From Acanthosepion esculentum (taxonomy: Eukaryota; Mollusca; Cephalopoda; Sepiida; Sepiidae), in contig OZ038480.1 of assembly GCA_964036315.1 (NCBI GenBank), positions 7,707,203 through 7,771,202 of the forward strand: a stretch of 64,000 nucleotides of DNA. Reading direction: 5' to 3'. Positions 1 through 11,739 of this stretch are shown one piece after another (the first letter of the stretch is position 1; each line of letters opens with the position of its first letter). Both the position numbers and the translations under genes were made by a program. Under the pieces are notes generated by a model. That model saw nothing but the letters and a program-made list of their open reading frames with translations. It had not been told where the DNA came from and searched no databases.

Positions 1-598
1 TGAGTGTGGTGTTTGAAAGACATGGTGCTATTCTGGAGGATGCATGCTGTGTCTGTTCAGCAAACGATGGTCAGCATATCAATCTGGCAGAACTCAACAC
101 AATGCTAAAAGGTCTTAACCTCACACACAAGTGGCGATCTAAGGTGGTGCACCTATATACAGACTCAGTATGTGTTTACCATTGGTTGACCAACGCCTTA
201 ATGGGAAAATTCTAAGTAAGAACTAAAGCCTCAAGTGAGATGTTTATACAAGAAAGGTTGATGACCTTAAAACAGCTGATTGACGAGTACAGTTTGGTTG
301 TTCAGAGCAGAAGCTGGTGGATAGACTAACTTGGGTGGCAAAAAGGTAGCTGATCATTTCTACTGTTTTAATGGACCAATTGGTACCTGAGCAGATCCGG
401 GCCATACACCATCAAAGTGGAGATCCTGGTTGTCATGGCAGTTGTCAAGTTGGCAATGCAAGATTGCAAGGAGTGTCGGACAATAGACCCAACCCAAGTC
501 CATTGGCAAAAGGGGAAACTTGAAGTGGATAGCAATTGGTGGTGGTTAGGCATGGGCGTTCACACACTACAGTGGTACACATTTCTTAACATTCACAA
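1..598 (+). pseudogene. Gypsy-type RNase H / integrase relic
   Basis: This is a decayed piece of the same Gypsy clade as the element at 27368-31516. The first 210 bases encode the RNase H core (ILEDACCVCSANDGQHIN, then LAELNTMLKGLNL and TDSVCVYHWLTNALMGKF), which matches residue by residue the RNase H of the larger element (IIEDACW, VAELDAVLKGTNL, KDSLCVYHWVTNALTGK). Integrase zinc-finger remnants (DCKECRTIDPTQVHWQKGKLE, in part) follow near 460-530, and similarity ends near 598 just past the first integrase aspartate region (LGMGVHTLQW). Several stops and frameshifts make it non-functional. The 5' part lies beyond the window edge. Confidence 0.85.
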
Positions 599-954
599 AA
601 TCTTTATAATTAACAATTAATAAAAACTCATTTCAATGTTTAAAAAAAATTTGAAAAGGTGTTGGATTTTTTGTAAAGAAAAGAATCAAAATAATTTTTA
701 AACTCTATGAATGACTTTTTAGCAAGATAAATTGTAAGAAAACCTGAAAGTATAGATTAAATTTCATTAATGTTTTTTCTCTGTATGATTTTGATAAAAC
801 ATACTTGCTCAGAAAAGGTTTACTGTTATAAATCTATCCAAACCTTTCTATAATATATATATATAAAAGTGACTTTTCTGAATTAAAATGTTTCTTTAAA
901 AGATTTTAATAAAAATAACTTTTGGTCATTTCATATATCCTACTCCTTCTCCTT
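599..954. other. AT-rich stretch without recognisable gene
   Basis: Very AT-rich sequence with homopolymer runs and a short (TA)n at about 855-865. No open frame with protein similarity, splice signal or repeat family was recognised. Confidence 0.6.
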
Positions 955-1065
955 AAGTACTTTTATTCTTCAGAATATAAGCAATTACGGCTCTCCACAG
1001 TTTCCTTTCTCTAATATCTGTTAACATTTTACATTCATAATTTTTCAGAAAGATATATTACAGTG
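955..1065 (-). pseudogene. LINE 3'-end fragment
   Basis: On the minus strand a short frame reads LWRAVIAYILKNKST followed by a stop. It resembles the C-terminal tail of a family of LINE reverse transcriptases; the copy at 20340-20900 carries RAMTAHILKRNGT at its end. Only the tail is visible. The call rests on a short match. Confidence 0.4.
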
Positions 1066-1391
1066 AGTTTCTATTAATTTATCTATGATTTTGAATTCAG
1101 AGTTCTCATGCTATTTGACTGGATCAAGTTTAAAGAGCCCAGTTTACCCTACTATTTTATTGATAACAGGAGAAGAGATGGTTTTCCAGAGTCATTGGTG
1201 CAAAGTGTATGCAACAGCCTCAACCAAAATTTGAATTTGGTTTACCAATTCAATTTGTTTTTCCATGCCAATAATCATAATGCCACTTTCATATGAATTT
1301 CATATATACCAAACCCTAAATAAGATTATCAATAATAATAATAATAATAAGAATAATAATAATAAGAAGAATCATCGTCATGCATACTTAC

Positions 1392-1637
1392 CTCCAGACT
1401 TATATTGCTATCTTCTTCATCTGGATCATCAATGAATGCCAACTCCTCCTTCAGGTATGCTTCAAGGTTTTCTAGAAGTTTAGGTTGAGGAATGAAGTTT
1501 GATTTACCCAAACTCTCTGTAGTAATCAGCTGCAGGCTTTTACTCCTGGTTAGTTTGGTCACTTTATGGCCACAATTTTGAGTGCTTGCATGACTTGGCC
1601 ACAGTTCAATATCAGCTGTTTTCATGTCGATATATGG
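1392..1637 (-). CDS. Host gene exon 3, unknown protein
   Basis: Internal exon of 246 bases (82 codons) on the minus strand. The acceptor is a strong pyrimidine tract ending in TATAG (1638-1660) and the donor is GAG|GTAAGT. The frame is open at both borders (phase 0 in, phase 0 out). The peptide begins PYIDMKTADIELWP and ends with an acidic stretch, FIDDPDEEDSNISLE, after a predicted amphipathic region LLENLEAYLKEELAF. It joins in phase to exon 2 at 6346-6238 across a 4.6-kb intron. No catalytic motif, signal peptide or membrane segment is visible and I do not recognise the family. Reading on past the donor gives only a microsatellite-coded tyrosine run, which supports this exon end. The next exon is not visible and probably lies beyond the left edge. 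Confidence 0.75.
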
Positions 1638-2473
1638 CTATACAAAGAAAAGTAAAGTTTTATGAGAAATGAATGGTAGTTACAAATCTCAAGCACTAAT
1701 ATGATAGAAATATTACATATTTTAAAAATAAAATCATTGGGAGACAAATCTTGTAGTTTTCAAAAACATTTAATTCATCAAGAAATACTAAATAATAAAG
1801 AAATACAAGATATAAACTTTTTAATGAATTCTTTTATAAAAAATAAAATTGAAATAATGTTTTAAAAGACAAAATATTTGTTTATAGACTTTTTAAGTTA
1901 TAATTATGAGCAAATACTGGAAATAAAAAAATTTGTTTCCCAATTAAGTCAAAATCATGAATAGTTCTGTATAAAATTTCAGTTTTGACCAGATTAATTT
2001 TAGTTTTTGAGTGTGTTTATATTCATGTAATTGTAAAGTAGTTTGATTAGATTGATGATTCAGATGACCAGAGCCTGACAACTGATCTCTCTTCTGACCT
2101 AGCTTTAACAGCTCTGCGGGGAAAAACAGGCTGGTCACATTTAATGACTCAAAAACCAAATTGGTGATGTTCCATCGTCACCAAGCAGACACTGAATGTT
2201 CATCTATAGTGATGAACGGGTGTTGTCTCAGGGAGGCCCCGTGCCTTGAGTACTTATTAGGATTTAATCTCAACCCATGCCTTGAAGGGAACTTGTACAT
2301 ATGATCCATTGATAAAGATCATGAAAAAATTGTCAGTTCCCTGTACCATTCCAGTAAGTACCTGACCCCTCCTACTATCTTCTAACATTACAAGAGCCAA
2401 AAATGGTGTACTGCTATCCAGTCTTCACTTTCAAGTCTCGATAGAGACGAAAAGTATCTTTGCATCCCTGTGG
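1638..2473. other. Intron sequence, no gene seen
   Basis: AT-rich intron of the minus-strand host gene. The part from about 2180 to 2470 looks like untranslated or unrecognised repeat DNA next to the LINE fragment at 2474. No other feature is supported. Confidence 0.5.
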
Positions 2474-2850
2474 GTGATGAATTATTTTCCAACCTACAGC
2501 CCCTTTCCCACAGGTGAAATGTTGCTCTATTGCTACTTCCATGGAAAGTGTTCACATGAACTACATTCCTTAGTTTCATCAGCTTTAACTTTCATGGCTG
2601 AAACGCATCATGCCACACATTTTAGTGAACAACCCTTATTCCCTTTGTATTCCATTGATAAGATGGAAGTTCCACATGAGCAGCTTCTTCCAATGAACTG
2701 CTGCTTTGTGGAACTAACTCCCAAGAGGATGCTTTCCCGATAACTACAATCTTAACCTCTTCAAGTCTAGGTTCATCCCCATATATCCCTATAAACTGTG
2801 CCACTTATTCTTTAACCCTCTACCTAGAGTGACTCTTGGCCTTGTAAAGA
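2474..2850 (+). pseudogene. Jockey/CR1-like LINE, RT C-terminal fragment
   Basis: The plus strand encodes the C-terminal tail of a jockey/CR1-type reverse transcriptase: YFHGKCSHELHSLVSSAL, then ATHFSEQPLFPLYSIDKMEV, then a region matching the usual FFPRT..LWNSLP segment in decayed form, with stops after position 2743. These tails normally follow the RT thumb and end the ORF2 protein. The same LINE family is present on the minus strand at 4343-5310, whose reading ends near FHGN, about where this fragment begins. Non-functional. Confidence 0.75.
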
Positions 2851-3189
2851 GTGAACATCACTGTAAAACCATTTTTAAAAAAATAAACCTTTTGCTGTAA
2901 GTCCCCCCTCCAAAAAAAATTTTAAAATATTTGAATGTAGAGTCTTGAAAGGAACAATTATCCATTTCATCTATTTGGCTGGAACAAACATTTGTATCAT
3001 TTTTCAATAGGTGGAGTTTAAACATGTGATTTTGTTTCCCGCATGACTGAAATGTAAGAGATAGATACATATTTGGAAAATGTGACATTTCAATATATCT
3101 TTCGATAGGATACATGTCTGGATCGTGACTTTTAAATATGTTTACATTAAAAGTGAAAATGGAGAAAATTGAGATGCATTTTTGCCATT

Positions 3190-4150
3190 TGACACTTATT
3201 TGTGTAAAGGAAAAAATGCTGTACACACAACAAAAAGATATGTGCCGTTTATGGAGAGATATAGTGCCGTAGTTGAGTGTATTGCTCGTGAATGGTTCTC
3301 TAGGTTAAGAGATGGACATTTTGACCTGAAATTCTGAGAACATTGCAGTAGGCCTGCAGTCATTGGTATGACCGAAATGAAATGCTGATTGAAGATTACC
3401 TGGATGGCACAACATGATAGATATTTCACATATCTCATAGGAACATTGTAAGGCATTTGAGAACACATAGATATATGATGGTTGGGTGCCTTATGATTTA
3501 ACATTTCTAGCTGCAATTCTTTACTCAAACACAACAAAAACCCATTTTTGAAAAGAATAATCACAGGGCAGGAAGAATGGATTGTTTACAAGAATGTGGA
3601 GTGAAAAATGTTCTGAGGAAAATGAAATGTATCAATGTGAACCAGTCCAAAAGCTGATCTGCATTCAAAAAAGGTGATGATGTGTATCTGATGGGATGGA
3701 AGGGCATTGCTTAAATACAAAATCTTTCATAAAATCATAGATGGCATTTATGAATCAATTTGGAGTAGATTAACAAACCTTTGTTTTTGCATGACAGTGG
3801 CAATGCACCCAATGGATTAAAGGAAAAATCTTGTCCTCCTGCATGAGGAATCAAGGCTGCACACAGCAAAAATAACACAGGAAATAAATTTTCAACTTGT
3901 TTGTTCTAGCCAACCTGCAATATTCACCAAATCTCATATCAAATGATAATTAATATTTTCGGTCCGTGCAAAATGCTTTCTCTGTTGAAAACCAGAGTTG
4001 ATCAGAAAATTTTCACATCAAAAATATATCAAAGAGCTGCCTGATAAGTGGCAACAATTCATTTAATCATTTCACCCCAAGCTAGACAATAAAGCCACTA
4101 AGATCAAAGGGGTTACTGAGTGGGAAAGAATAAGAAAAAGAGAACAAATG
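3190..4150 (+). pseudogene. Mariner transposase relic
   Basis: Reading across many stops and frameshifts recovers mariner-type transposase blocks in order: WFSRLRDGHFDL-like sequence near 3275, the HTH-derived HLRT/DGWVPYDLT block near 3450-3500 (mariners usually carry WVPHDL here), the GREEWIVYKNVE block near 3570 (GDEKWIVYNNV in active elements), the KADLHSKK block near 3655, MGWKGIA near 3695 and HDSGNAPN near 3790, where active elements have HQDNARPH. The catalytic aspartates cannot be assigned with confidence because of decay. It lies in the host gene intron. Terminal inverted repeats were not identified. Confidence 0.7.
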
Positions 4151-4342
4151 AAGAGGAATCAAGAAGACAATAGATAATGTTTGACATTGCATTTAAATTT
4201 TTGAATATCAAATTTGGCTGCAAAGCAAGAAGCATAAAAAGAGTTCCACGGGTAAGAAGTGCGTGAAAAGAAACTGTTAGCAAAGAACTTATGGTTACAT
4301 CAAGTCAATTCAACTGTAAAATAATGAAATCTTGTTGCCAAT

Positions 4343-5310
4343 TTAGTACTGTGCTTTAAATTTATAAAGTCTAAGTACAAAAGAGCAAAATTCACACAAA
4401 CAATTACCATGAAAGCCTTTATAGAAAATGCATAGAGAAGCTACATTATGGTGGTAGGAAAGTGACTGAAGCCGAGATACCAAGACAGGACCAATAACAC
4501 TGCAGATTCTTCTTTGGATTTTATCAAGAATCTCCAAATATATATGACAGGAGCACCAGACCATATCTGGCAGCAATATTTAAAGCAAGGGCAAATGGTT
4601 GATTTGTAGATATGTAAGACAGATCCTGGTGAGAAAAATTGTTTAGCATGACAGAATGAACTAACTTTCCTAGCAATTGATTCGATGTAATCCTTCCACT
4701 TTGTCAACAGAAAATGTTAGCCTGAGAAGTTGTGACAAGTACACTCTCCTGGAGGTTAGCATCAGCCATGCTGATGGCAGGCAAAAAGTGATCTCTTAGA
4801 TGATTAATAGAAATTAGTTTTATTTTGTTTTTAAAAATAACAAGCCATTTCTTGCTACAGTTAACAGCAGATTTGAGGTCACTTTTGAGATCAGCTGCCA
4901 ATTGATTGGTATCAAACTTACTAAACAGACAGGAGTAAATCGTTGTGCCATAAGCATAGATACCAAAGAAAATCAGGAAGGTCATTGATGAAAATTAGGA
5001 ACAATGTAGATCCAAGGATAGAGCCCTGGGGGGCAACTGCATTAATGCAAAAAGATCTAGAAGAGTGGCCATTCAGGACAACTGTAATTTCTCAATTTGA
5101 TAAGAAAGATTGAATCAGTTAAAACATTTGTCCAGAAATACCATAAACTTTCAACCAGTGAAGAAGACCAGTATGCCAAACCCTGTCAAATGCCTTTGAG
5201 ATGTCCAAAGCAACAGCCTGAGCTTCACCATTCTTATCTAAAGCCTGGTAGCCTCTTTCAGCAATAACTGTTAGTACATGAGCAGTTGACCTAGGGAAGT
5301 GTAAGCCTAT
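4343..5310 (-). pseudogene. Jockey/CR1-like LINE reverse transcriptase, decayed
   Basis: The minus strand reads through the RT palm: AVALDISKAFDRVWH (motif A, first catalytic Asp) near 5200, APQGSILGSTLFLIF (motif B region) near 5010, IYAYGTTIYSC near 4950 where the catalytic YADD box should be, then SKWLVIFKNKIKLISI and ISMADANLQES, DYIESIARKVSSFCHAKQF and IYKSTICPCFKYCCQIWSGAP. The second metal-binding pair is lost in IYAYGTT, so the enzyme would be inactive, and frameshifts separate the blocks. It is 5'-truncated, as is usual for LINE insertions, and its last recognisable residues lie near 4380. Confidence 0.85.
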
Positions 5311-6237
5311 CTGAAAGAAGACTCAGCAATGTGAAGTGATTAACCACAGTTCATAGTTGATTATAATTGAGTAAAATGTTATTGTATTTTATTTTTTTAG
5401 AAGAATAAGGTTGATATTAACAGAGATTATTTACAATTCAGACTAATAGAAAAAACTTTAAGTTGAAGTCAATATGACAGATAGTATTTGGATGGATTTA
5501 TTTCACTTCAATGAAGTAAAATGACATTCAAAGAAACTCTGTTAAAAGAGGAGAACAAAATTTTTTTATCCTGTTTCTTTTCATTTCTTCAATGAATTCT
5601 TCAAAAGTTTTTTTAAAAACATTTATTCAACAATGAACAGGAATATTAAACTTTGAACAAAATATTTATTAATATAATAATTTATATTCTAGTCTTTCAT
5701 TACAGTTATGAAATAGCCAAAATATAAAATTATTTCTAATTTAGAATGTACCTGTCCAGTTTCATTCAAATAACTTCAATCAAAATATTCTCATGATTAT
5801 TACCTCTGTGGATGAAGTTGGACAGAGCTTGTGTCTTCACATATGTTTGTCTATTTGCCCACTTAATATCTCCAAAAGTTCTTCATCACTTTCAATGAAA
5901 TTTTGTAGAAGGGTGAAGCATGAGCCAAGGAACAATTGATTACATTTGGGAATGAATCGATGAATATTTTTCACACAAATATATCACGTATATTAAAACA
6001 GTAGTGTGAAATATATGGAAAAATAAATAATTATACTTATTTCTCCAAACATTGTATTCATGAATAGATTTTCATTCCATTTTTGGTGACAATGGCATTA
6101 GCAGTGATATGTAATCTCAGAGTGCTTCCTATTTTTCCTTGGAAATTTTTTTTTATTTAGTTCATCAGCAATGCACAAGACAGAATTTATGAAATTGAAG
6201 TTTTTATGCTGAAGATATTGGAATATTTTTATCTTAC
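5311..6237. other. Intron sequence, no gene seen
   Basis: AT-rich intronic DNA between host exons 3 and 2. Splice-like words occur (for example near 5800) but give no phase-compatible open exon. No protein similarity recognised. Confidence 0.5.
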
Positions 6238-6346
6238 CTTTAATATTTGTGGACGGGGAAGCTTGTGTATAATATTGTCCATCTTATAATGAACCAATGA
6301 TTTAATTTCATTGGCGTCTGCTTTTGGCAAATAGGATTCCTTGGGT
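6238..6346 (-). CDS. Host gene exon 2, unknown protein
   Basis: Internal exon of 109 bases on the minus strand. The acceptor has a clean pyrimidine tract ending TTCTTCACAG and the donor is AAG|GTAAGAT. The first base completes a codon begun in the previous exon, then 36 codons follow (PKESYLPKADANEIKSLV, then the segment ending HKLPRPQILK) and the exon ends on a codon boundary. The incoming phase needs two bases from upstream, exactly what exon 1 at 23124-23078 leaves, and the outgoing phase 0 matches exon 3. The peptide is basic and probably helical. The family was not recognised. The exon is the only stretch in the surrounding 5 kb with good splice sites and a compatible frame. Confidence 0.75.
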
Positions 6347-8766
6347 CTGTGAAGAAATAAAAGTTCATTCATTACAATTTCTCAAAAGATACTTATTTCT
6401 TTCTTTTTCTGTGCAATAGTAGCATCAAAATCTCCTAAAGTAATAAGAACTTTTACAAGTTGACAATCTTGTCAAAACACAAGAAATAGCCGAGTTTTTT
6501 TTTGAAGAATTGTTCAGACCATTGAATATATTTTATTTGTTGCTTTTGTTATTACCTGAAAATGTAGGCCTTCTACAGTTGAACTTTCTGAGATGGTGAC
6601 AAATATATTGCTAAGCTCTGATCATTCTCATGAATGAAGTGGTATAGATTAGCCTCATAGCCAAATTAATTCAGGATGAATTTTGGTTTGAAAAAGAAGA
6701 GATGTTGCTATTGCCACTAAGAAAAGCATTTACTACACAGTGAGGTCTGCTTCACCTTGTCTTCTTGGCATGAGATACAGATGCTTCATTTAGCAGAGAT
6801 GAAAATATATTTGATCACAAGGAGAAATCCTGCAGAACAAATAGGAGGGCATTATGGTAGTAAATCTGTTTTCTCTGGTCAGTGTGATTGATCCCTGAAA
6901 ATTTGAATATAGTTGAAACATGTTCTACAGATACTTTTAGAGAGGATTCCTTCTGTGACTCCTATAAGCGAGTTAAAGTCACCATGAAGGAGACCACTAT
7001 GAGCTCTTATGTCACAAAGAAGTGGTGTCCCTTTACTTGGTATGCAAAATTAAAGAAACCACCCATTTGGCTGACTAACAGTGAAAGATTTAGTAGTTTG
7101 GTAATTGTACAAGTGTAGCTGAAGAAGAAAAAAATTCCAGAGTTTAAAAGCTGCAAATCTGTAGGTCATAGGTCACAAAAGAGTCCTTCACACATTGCAG
7201 TGAGCAAGAAAGCCAGCACGTCTGCTATTGGCCAGAACTTTCCACTGTTAAGTTAGAAAGTCAGTGATTGGTTGAAGTGATACACAGATTTGCATGATAT
7301 TTTCCATACTGCTGAGTAGCACAGACGGCCGTATCATACGGCGGGGATGTCCGTAAGAACAACACCGATAACCCATTCATGAAATAAACTAACCCAGCCA
7401 TGTGCAAGACGTGGCACGCATCTGGACAGCACAAATATAAACAAGGCTAGCAGGAAGCCTGAGGAAGTAGACAGATTTCAACTGTCACTCAAGCACTTTA
7501 CATACATCAAGAGAGAAGTCACGTGAAACTTCTTTTTCACCAGCAGATAACACACGTGATACACTGTCACTTGTTTTGACAAAGTTAGTCACCATTTTCT
7601 TTACCATCAATCAGCAATAATCAAGCTGATGACAACACAAAGGCAGAGTACAGCATAGTCTTCTTTGCTTAGTAACTGGAGATCATGAAAACCAATCAAA
7701 ATGTAGACTCGTTGATGCTACAAAGGGTACAGAGAATAGAATCACCAGAGTGGCACCTAATGCTGCTAATGAGCTAAAGCAATCAAGTATATTTCCATCA
7801 TTTCTTTCCTGCTTGTCACTAATTTTATGAAATGAGACCCATTCAAATTATCTTGAAAGGAAATGTAAAATTGATTGCCTAACAAAATATAGTAATAACA
7901 AAAGCTACAAAAATAATGAGTTCATTAGTACAAACAACTCTTACAATGATAATGCCTCTTTTCAAAATTACAGAAAGATCAGTTTCTTTTTGTAAATGCA
8001 AGAAGTTTCAGGTCTATGAAATGAAGCCTGAATATGATTAACAAATATTTTAATAAAAGATTAAAATGTAAGTCTGACACTAAATAATTAAATCGACACA
8101 AACTTATTTTCATATTTTCCAATGAATAAACATTGATTAATGTTATTTTCTTTTTGAATTAAGATGTGTTTATCAGATGTTATTTATTTATACTAATTTT
8201 CGTGTAATTACTTCTATTGATTTGGAAAATATAAAAGCAATTTCTAATATAAAATTGAATAAAAATAATATCTTTTTCTTTGCTACATTTCTCTTCATAG
8301 AAAATCAAGGAAATATGTGTTTGAAGCAATGATCCTAAATAAATGAATCAAATCTCATGTGAAACTGGATAGTTTTCATCCTCTCAATGTTTAATGTAGA
8401 TTGAATGGCAATAGAAATGGGCTCAAAATAAACTGACTATTATCAGACAAGTTGATTATGTCAAAGACTTTTACAAAAAATTTTACAAATTGCAAACCTG
8501 ATATGCTTAAAGATGTTAAACTTGAATTTTTTGACTTGGAATTGTTGCAATACAAACAACCACATGTATAAAAGGCAATGTGGTCACAGAAATCTAAACT
8601 GTATGGTGACTGGCAGTTTCATACTGTAAATGATTATCAGACCATTTACTGTTTCAGACTACAAATGCACTATTTAGGAATATTGAGCATGCTTCAATTT
8701 CAAAGAACACACACATACACACTCACATGTATATATGTGTTTCTGTGTGTGCTGTTTAAAATGTGC
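6347..8766. other. Intron sequence, no gene seen
   Basis: Part of the large first intron of the minus-strand host gene. Scattered short frames, for example 6888-7118 on the plus strand, have no recognisable domain and no transposon similarity. GC content rises a little at 7320-7560 but no motif was identified. Confidence 0.5.
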
Positions 8767-8890
8767 TACAGTGCAGTGCAAAAGAAGTCTACCCCCCCTC
8801 TGAAAACTGCATGTATTTTGTTTATTTTGATAGCAACAATTAATATTTTAAACTCCTATAATTTTTTTAATAAGCAGATCTATCACACTT

Positions 8891-10015
8891 TTATTTAATA
8901 CACAAAATACATTTGAAAAATTTAAAACTGATTCTTAAACAAAGATAATTTTGAAAAATGTTTAGCAAAAGTCTACACCCCCTTCGGAATGTCTTCAGCC
9001 GATAATTTGTGGATGATCCTGCTGCATCAATTACAGCCTGCAGATGCTTCGGGCAGCCTTCCACGAGATTGCTGCAGTGGTCTGCTGACAGTTTTTGCCA
9101 TTCTTCATGGCAGAACTTCTCGATCTCTGTCAGATTGGATGGGGAACGTCGGTGCACAGCCAGCTTTAGATCTCACCATAGATTTTCTATAGGAGTGAAT
9201 TCTGGAAACTGGCTGGGTCACTCGAAAACTGTGATTTTCTTGCTAGCAAACCAAGCTTTAGCACTTTTTGACACAATGTTTGGGGTTGTTATCTTGTTGA
9301 AACTAGAAATTGCAACTCAAGTGCAGAGCTCTAGCAGACATCAGCAGGTTTGCCACCAATATTTCTTAGTACTTGACACTGTGCATGACACCTTGGATTC
9401 TTACCAGCTCTCAAGGCCCTGAAGCTGAAAAACAGCCCCAAAGCATGATTGAGCCAACACCATTCTTTACAGTGGGGACGGTGTAATGAGGTTGGTGAGC
9501 AGTGCCTTTTTACTGCTAAACATAGCGTTTCATATTTTTTCCAAATAACTCAACTTTGGTCTCATCTGACCACAAAACCTTCGACACATGGTCATGGAAT
9601 CATTGATGTGACTTTTGGCAAAGTTTAGCCTGGCTTGCTTGTGCATAGGCTTCAGAAGAGGCTTTTTTCTAGCTACCCTCCCTTGCAGGCCAGACAGGTG
9701 CAATACTTTGGAAATTGTAGATGCATGGACATCTGACCCGCTACTGGAAACTGAAGCTTTCAACTCTTCCAGTGTTGCACTAGGGTTGGAGGTTGCCTCC
9801 TGGACCAGTTTTGATTTTGCTCTTCTGGTAAGTTTGCTCGGTCTCCCAGATCTTGGTAGGGTAGCAGTGGTTTTGTGCACTAAGCACTTCTAAATTACAG
9901 TTTTAACAGTGCTTAGGGGCAATTCTAAAGTTTTTACAATCTTTTAATAGCCATTATTTTCATTGTACTTTTGAATAATAAGGTTTTTAAGTTCCTGAGA
10001 CAGAGGCTTGCCCAT
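8891..10015 (-). pseudogene. Tc1-like transposase, decayed (outer element)
   Basis: The start ATG at 10015 opens with MGKPLSQELKNLIIQKYNEN, a typical Tc1 N-terminus. An in-frame stop follows soon after. The paired DNA-binding domain is readable from 9880 (SGRPSKLTRRAKSKLVQEA, then LHLSGLQGRVARKKPLL, then ARLNFAKSHINDSMTMCRRF). The central catalytic core is frameshifted; remnants of the DNDPKH block lie near 9290 and of the TPIENLW block near 9180. The C-terminus (RSPSNLTEIEKFCHEEWQKL, LVEGCPKHLQAVIDAAGSST) is well kept to about 8990. Multiple stops and frameshifts mean no active enzyme. Confidence 0.85.
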
Positions 10016-10201
10016 TTTTTTCCCCCTGAGTTGGACACCTTGTGTTTATAGTCAGAGTCCAAAGACCAACATACCAAGAAACCATGTGGAGGATGATTTT
10101 GTAGGCAGTTAAATCACCTTATATAGCAAAATACTAGACTGGCCAAGTTCGTTTGTTATGGTAGAACGCACATGTCACGTTTGATTGTTCTGGATTGTAT
10201 A

Positions 10202-11107
10202 CAGTGCTGTTCAATAAAAGTGACTCACCTGATTTTTTTTACTTAAAAATTTTTTCGCCTATTGTTTTTGTGGTCAAACTAATTTTTAATCTTACTAATA
10301 TAAAGACCCCTTCCCGACCACCTAGTAAAAAAGTTTACTCACCCTAAGCTATTCTATTGATAATTATAATTTTGGATATAAATGAGATTTAGGGAAAAAA
10401 TCTGTGCAAAAAAAGTGACTCACTTATTTTCTGCAACTAGTAATCAATAGAAACATAACCGAACAGCTTTAAATAAAGAATAATAGAGGTATAATTTATT
10501 TATAATAGGTAATATAGTTTGGAATATTTAATGATCTATGGGTCCTCCTTTATTTTGAATAACCTTTTCAACCCTTTTTGGCACTGACTTGATTAGGTTC
10601 TGCCAAATCTCATCTCCAAGCATTGAATTCCATTCGGATATGAAATTCACAATCAAATCCTCTTTGTTTCTCAACTGCTTTCTCAAGAGCCTGTACTTTA
10701 TAATGCTCCATAAGTTTTCTGTGGGGTTGAGGTCAGAGTATTCCTTCATCAATTTTGATTTATGACAGGGAGCATTATCCTGCATAAAAATGAGCTTGGT
10801 GGGGTCGATTTGCACCCTTTCAGCAGAAGGGAGCAGACAAGACTGTAAAATTCTCTTGTACTGCTCGCTCCTGAGGGGCTTTTCAATAGGCTTTAAGAAA
10901 CCAGGTCCATGAAAAGAAAAGCATCCCCAGAACATTATACTGAATGGATGCTTGACAGTACTTACCGCTAAATTGAAAGAGCTTTCAATGCTTCTTCTTT
11001 GGATTTTAGATCGCTTATCCTTAGAATTTAGCTCAACTTTCGTTTCATCGGAGAAGAGAACATTTAGTAAAAAAAATCAGGTGAGTCACTTTTATCAAAC
11101 AGCACTG
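10202..11107 (-). mobile_element. Second Tc1-like transposon nested in the first
   Basis: A 906-bp element with perfect-looking terminal inverted repeats CAGTGCTGTTCAATAAAAGT / its complement at the other end, each continuing into GACTCACCTGATTTTTT. It is flanked by TA on both sides (10200-10201 and 11108-11109), so it transposed into a TA site of the outer element near its 5' end. It is shorter than a complete Tc1 element because both the DNA-binding half and part of the catalytic core of the transposase are deleted. Confidence 0.9.
10528..11080 (-). pseudogene. Tc1-like transposase, N-terminally deleted (inner element)
   Basis: The frame starts next to the right terminal repeat at the first catalytic region (NVLFSDETKVELNSKDKRS, first Asp in SDET) and runs on in MFWGCFSFHGPGFLKPIEK, the second Asp in FMQDNAPCHKS and the Glu in NPTENLWSIIK. 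The spacing from second Asp to Glu is only 19 residues where the family has 34, so about 15 residues (the WP.QSPDLN region) are missing in frame. The helix-turn-helix half is absent altogether. The C-terminus ends IQNKGGPIDH, as in this group. This is a non-autonomous deletion copy. Confidence 0.88.
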
Positions 11108-11419
11108 TACATCAATGATAAACTACATGATAACACAGTATAATATCTGGGTGGGGGTGTATAGACTTTTGCAAAGACATTTTTCTAAGTTATATGATTT
11201 TAAGAATCATTGTGAAATTTTTTAAATGTAATTTTTATATCAAAGGAAAGTGTGATGGATCTGCTTATTATATAAAAATCATTGGAATTGAAAAAATGTG
11301 TTTTGTTCCCTGTTAAATTATACAAAATATATAAATTTTCAAAGGAGGGGTAGACTTTTACAAGCCACTGTATATTTATAGAGGAATAGGGCTCCATATT
11401 GGAGATTGACAGTTCCGTT

Positions 11420-11739
<320 letters not shown>

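Larger units (their letters stand above)
8769..11370 (-). mobile_element. Tc1-like transposon with IR/DR ends, interrupted
   Basis: The ends are inverted repeats of about 220 bp: the left arm starts CAGTGCAGTGCAAAAGAAGT after a TA (8767-8768) and the right arm ends in the complementary CACTG before a TA (11371-11372), giving the TA duplication of the Tc1/mariner superfamily. Each arm carries a second, inner copy of the short AAAGTCTA-C4-6 motif (left inner copy about 8968-8995, right inner about 11150-11180), the paired-direct-repeat (IR/DR) layout known from Sleeping Beauty-like elements. Without the 906-bp inner transposon the element would be about 1.7 kb, normal for the group. Transposase is on the minus strand and is broken. 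Confidence 0.88.

Noticed and set aside
2474..5310. One LINE insertion with a twin-primed 5' inversion
   Set aside because: The 3' part lies on the wrong side of the inverted part for twin priming, and a mariner relic lies between. Two separate insertions are simpler.
6555..6590. Possible micro-exon with CTCAG acceptor and CAG|GTAATA donor on the minus strand
   Set aside because: In the phase needed to join exon 2 it contains a TAG, so it cannot belong to the host gene.
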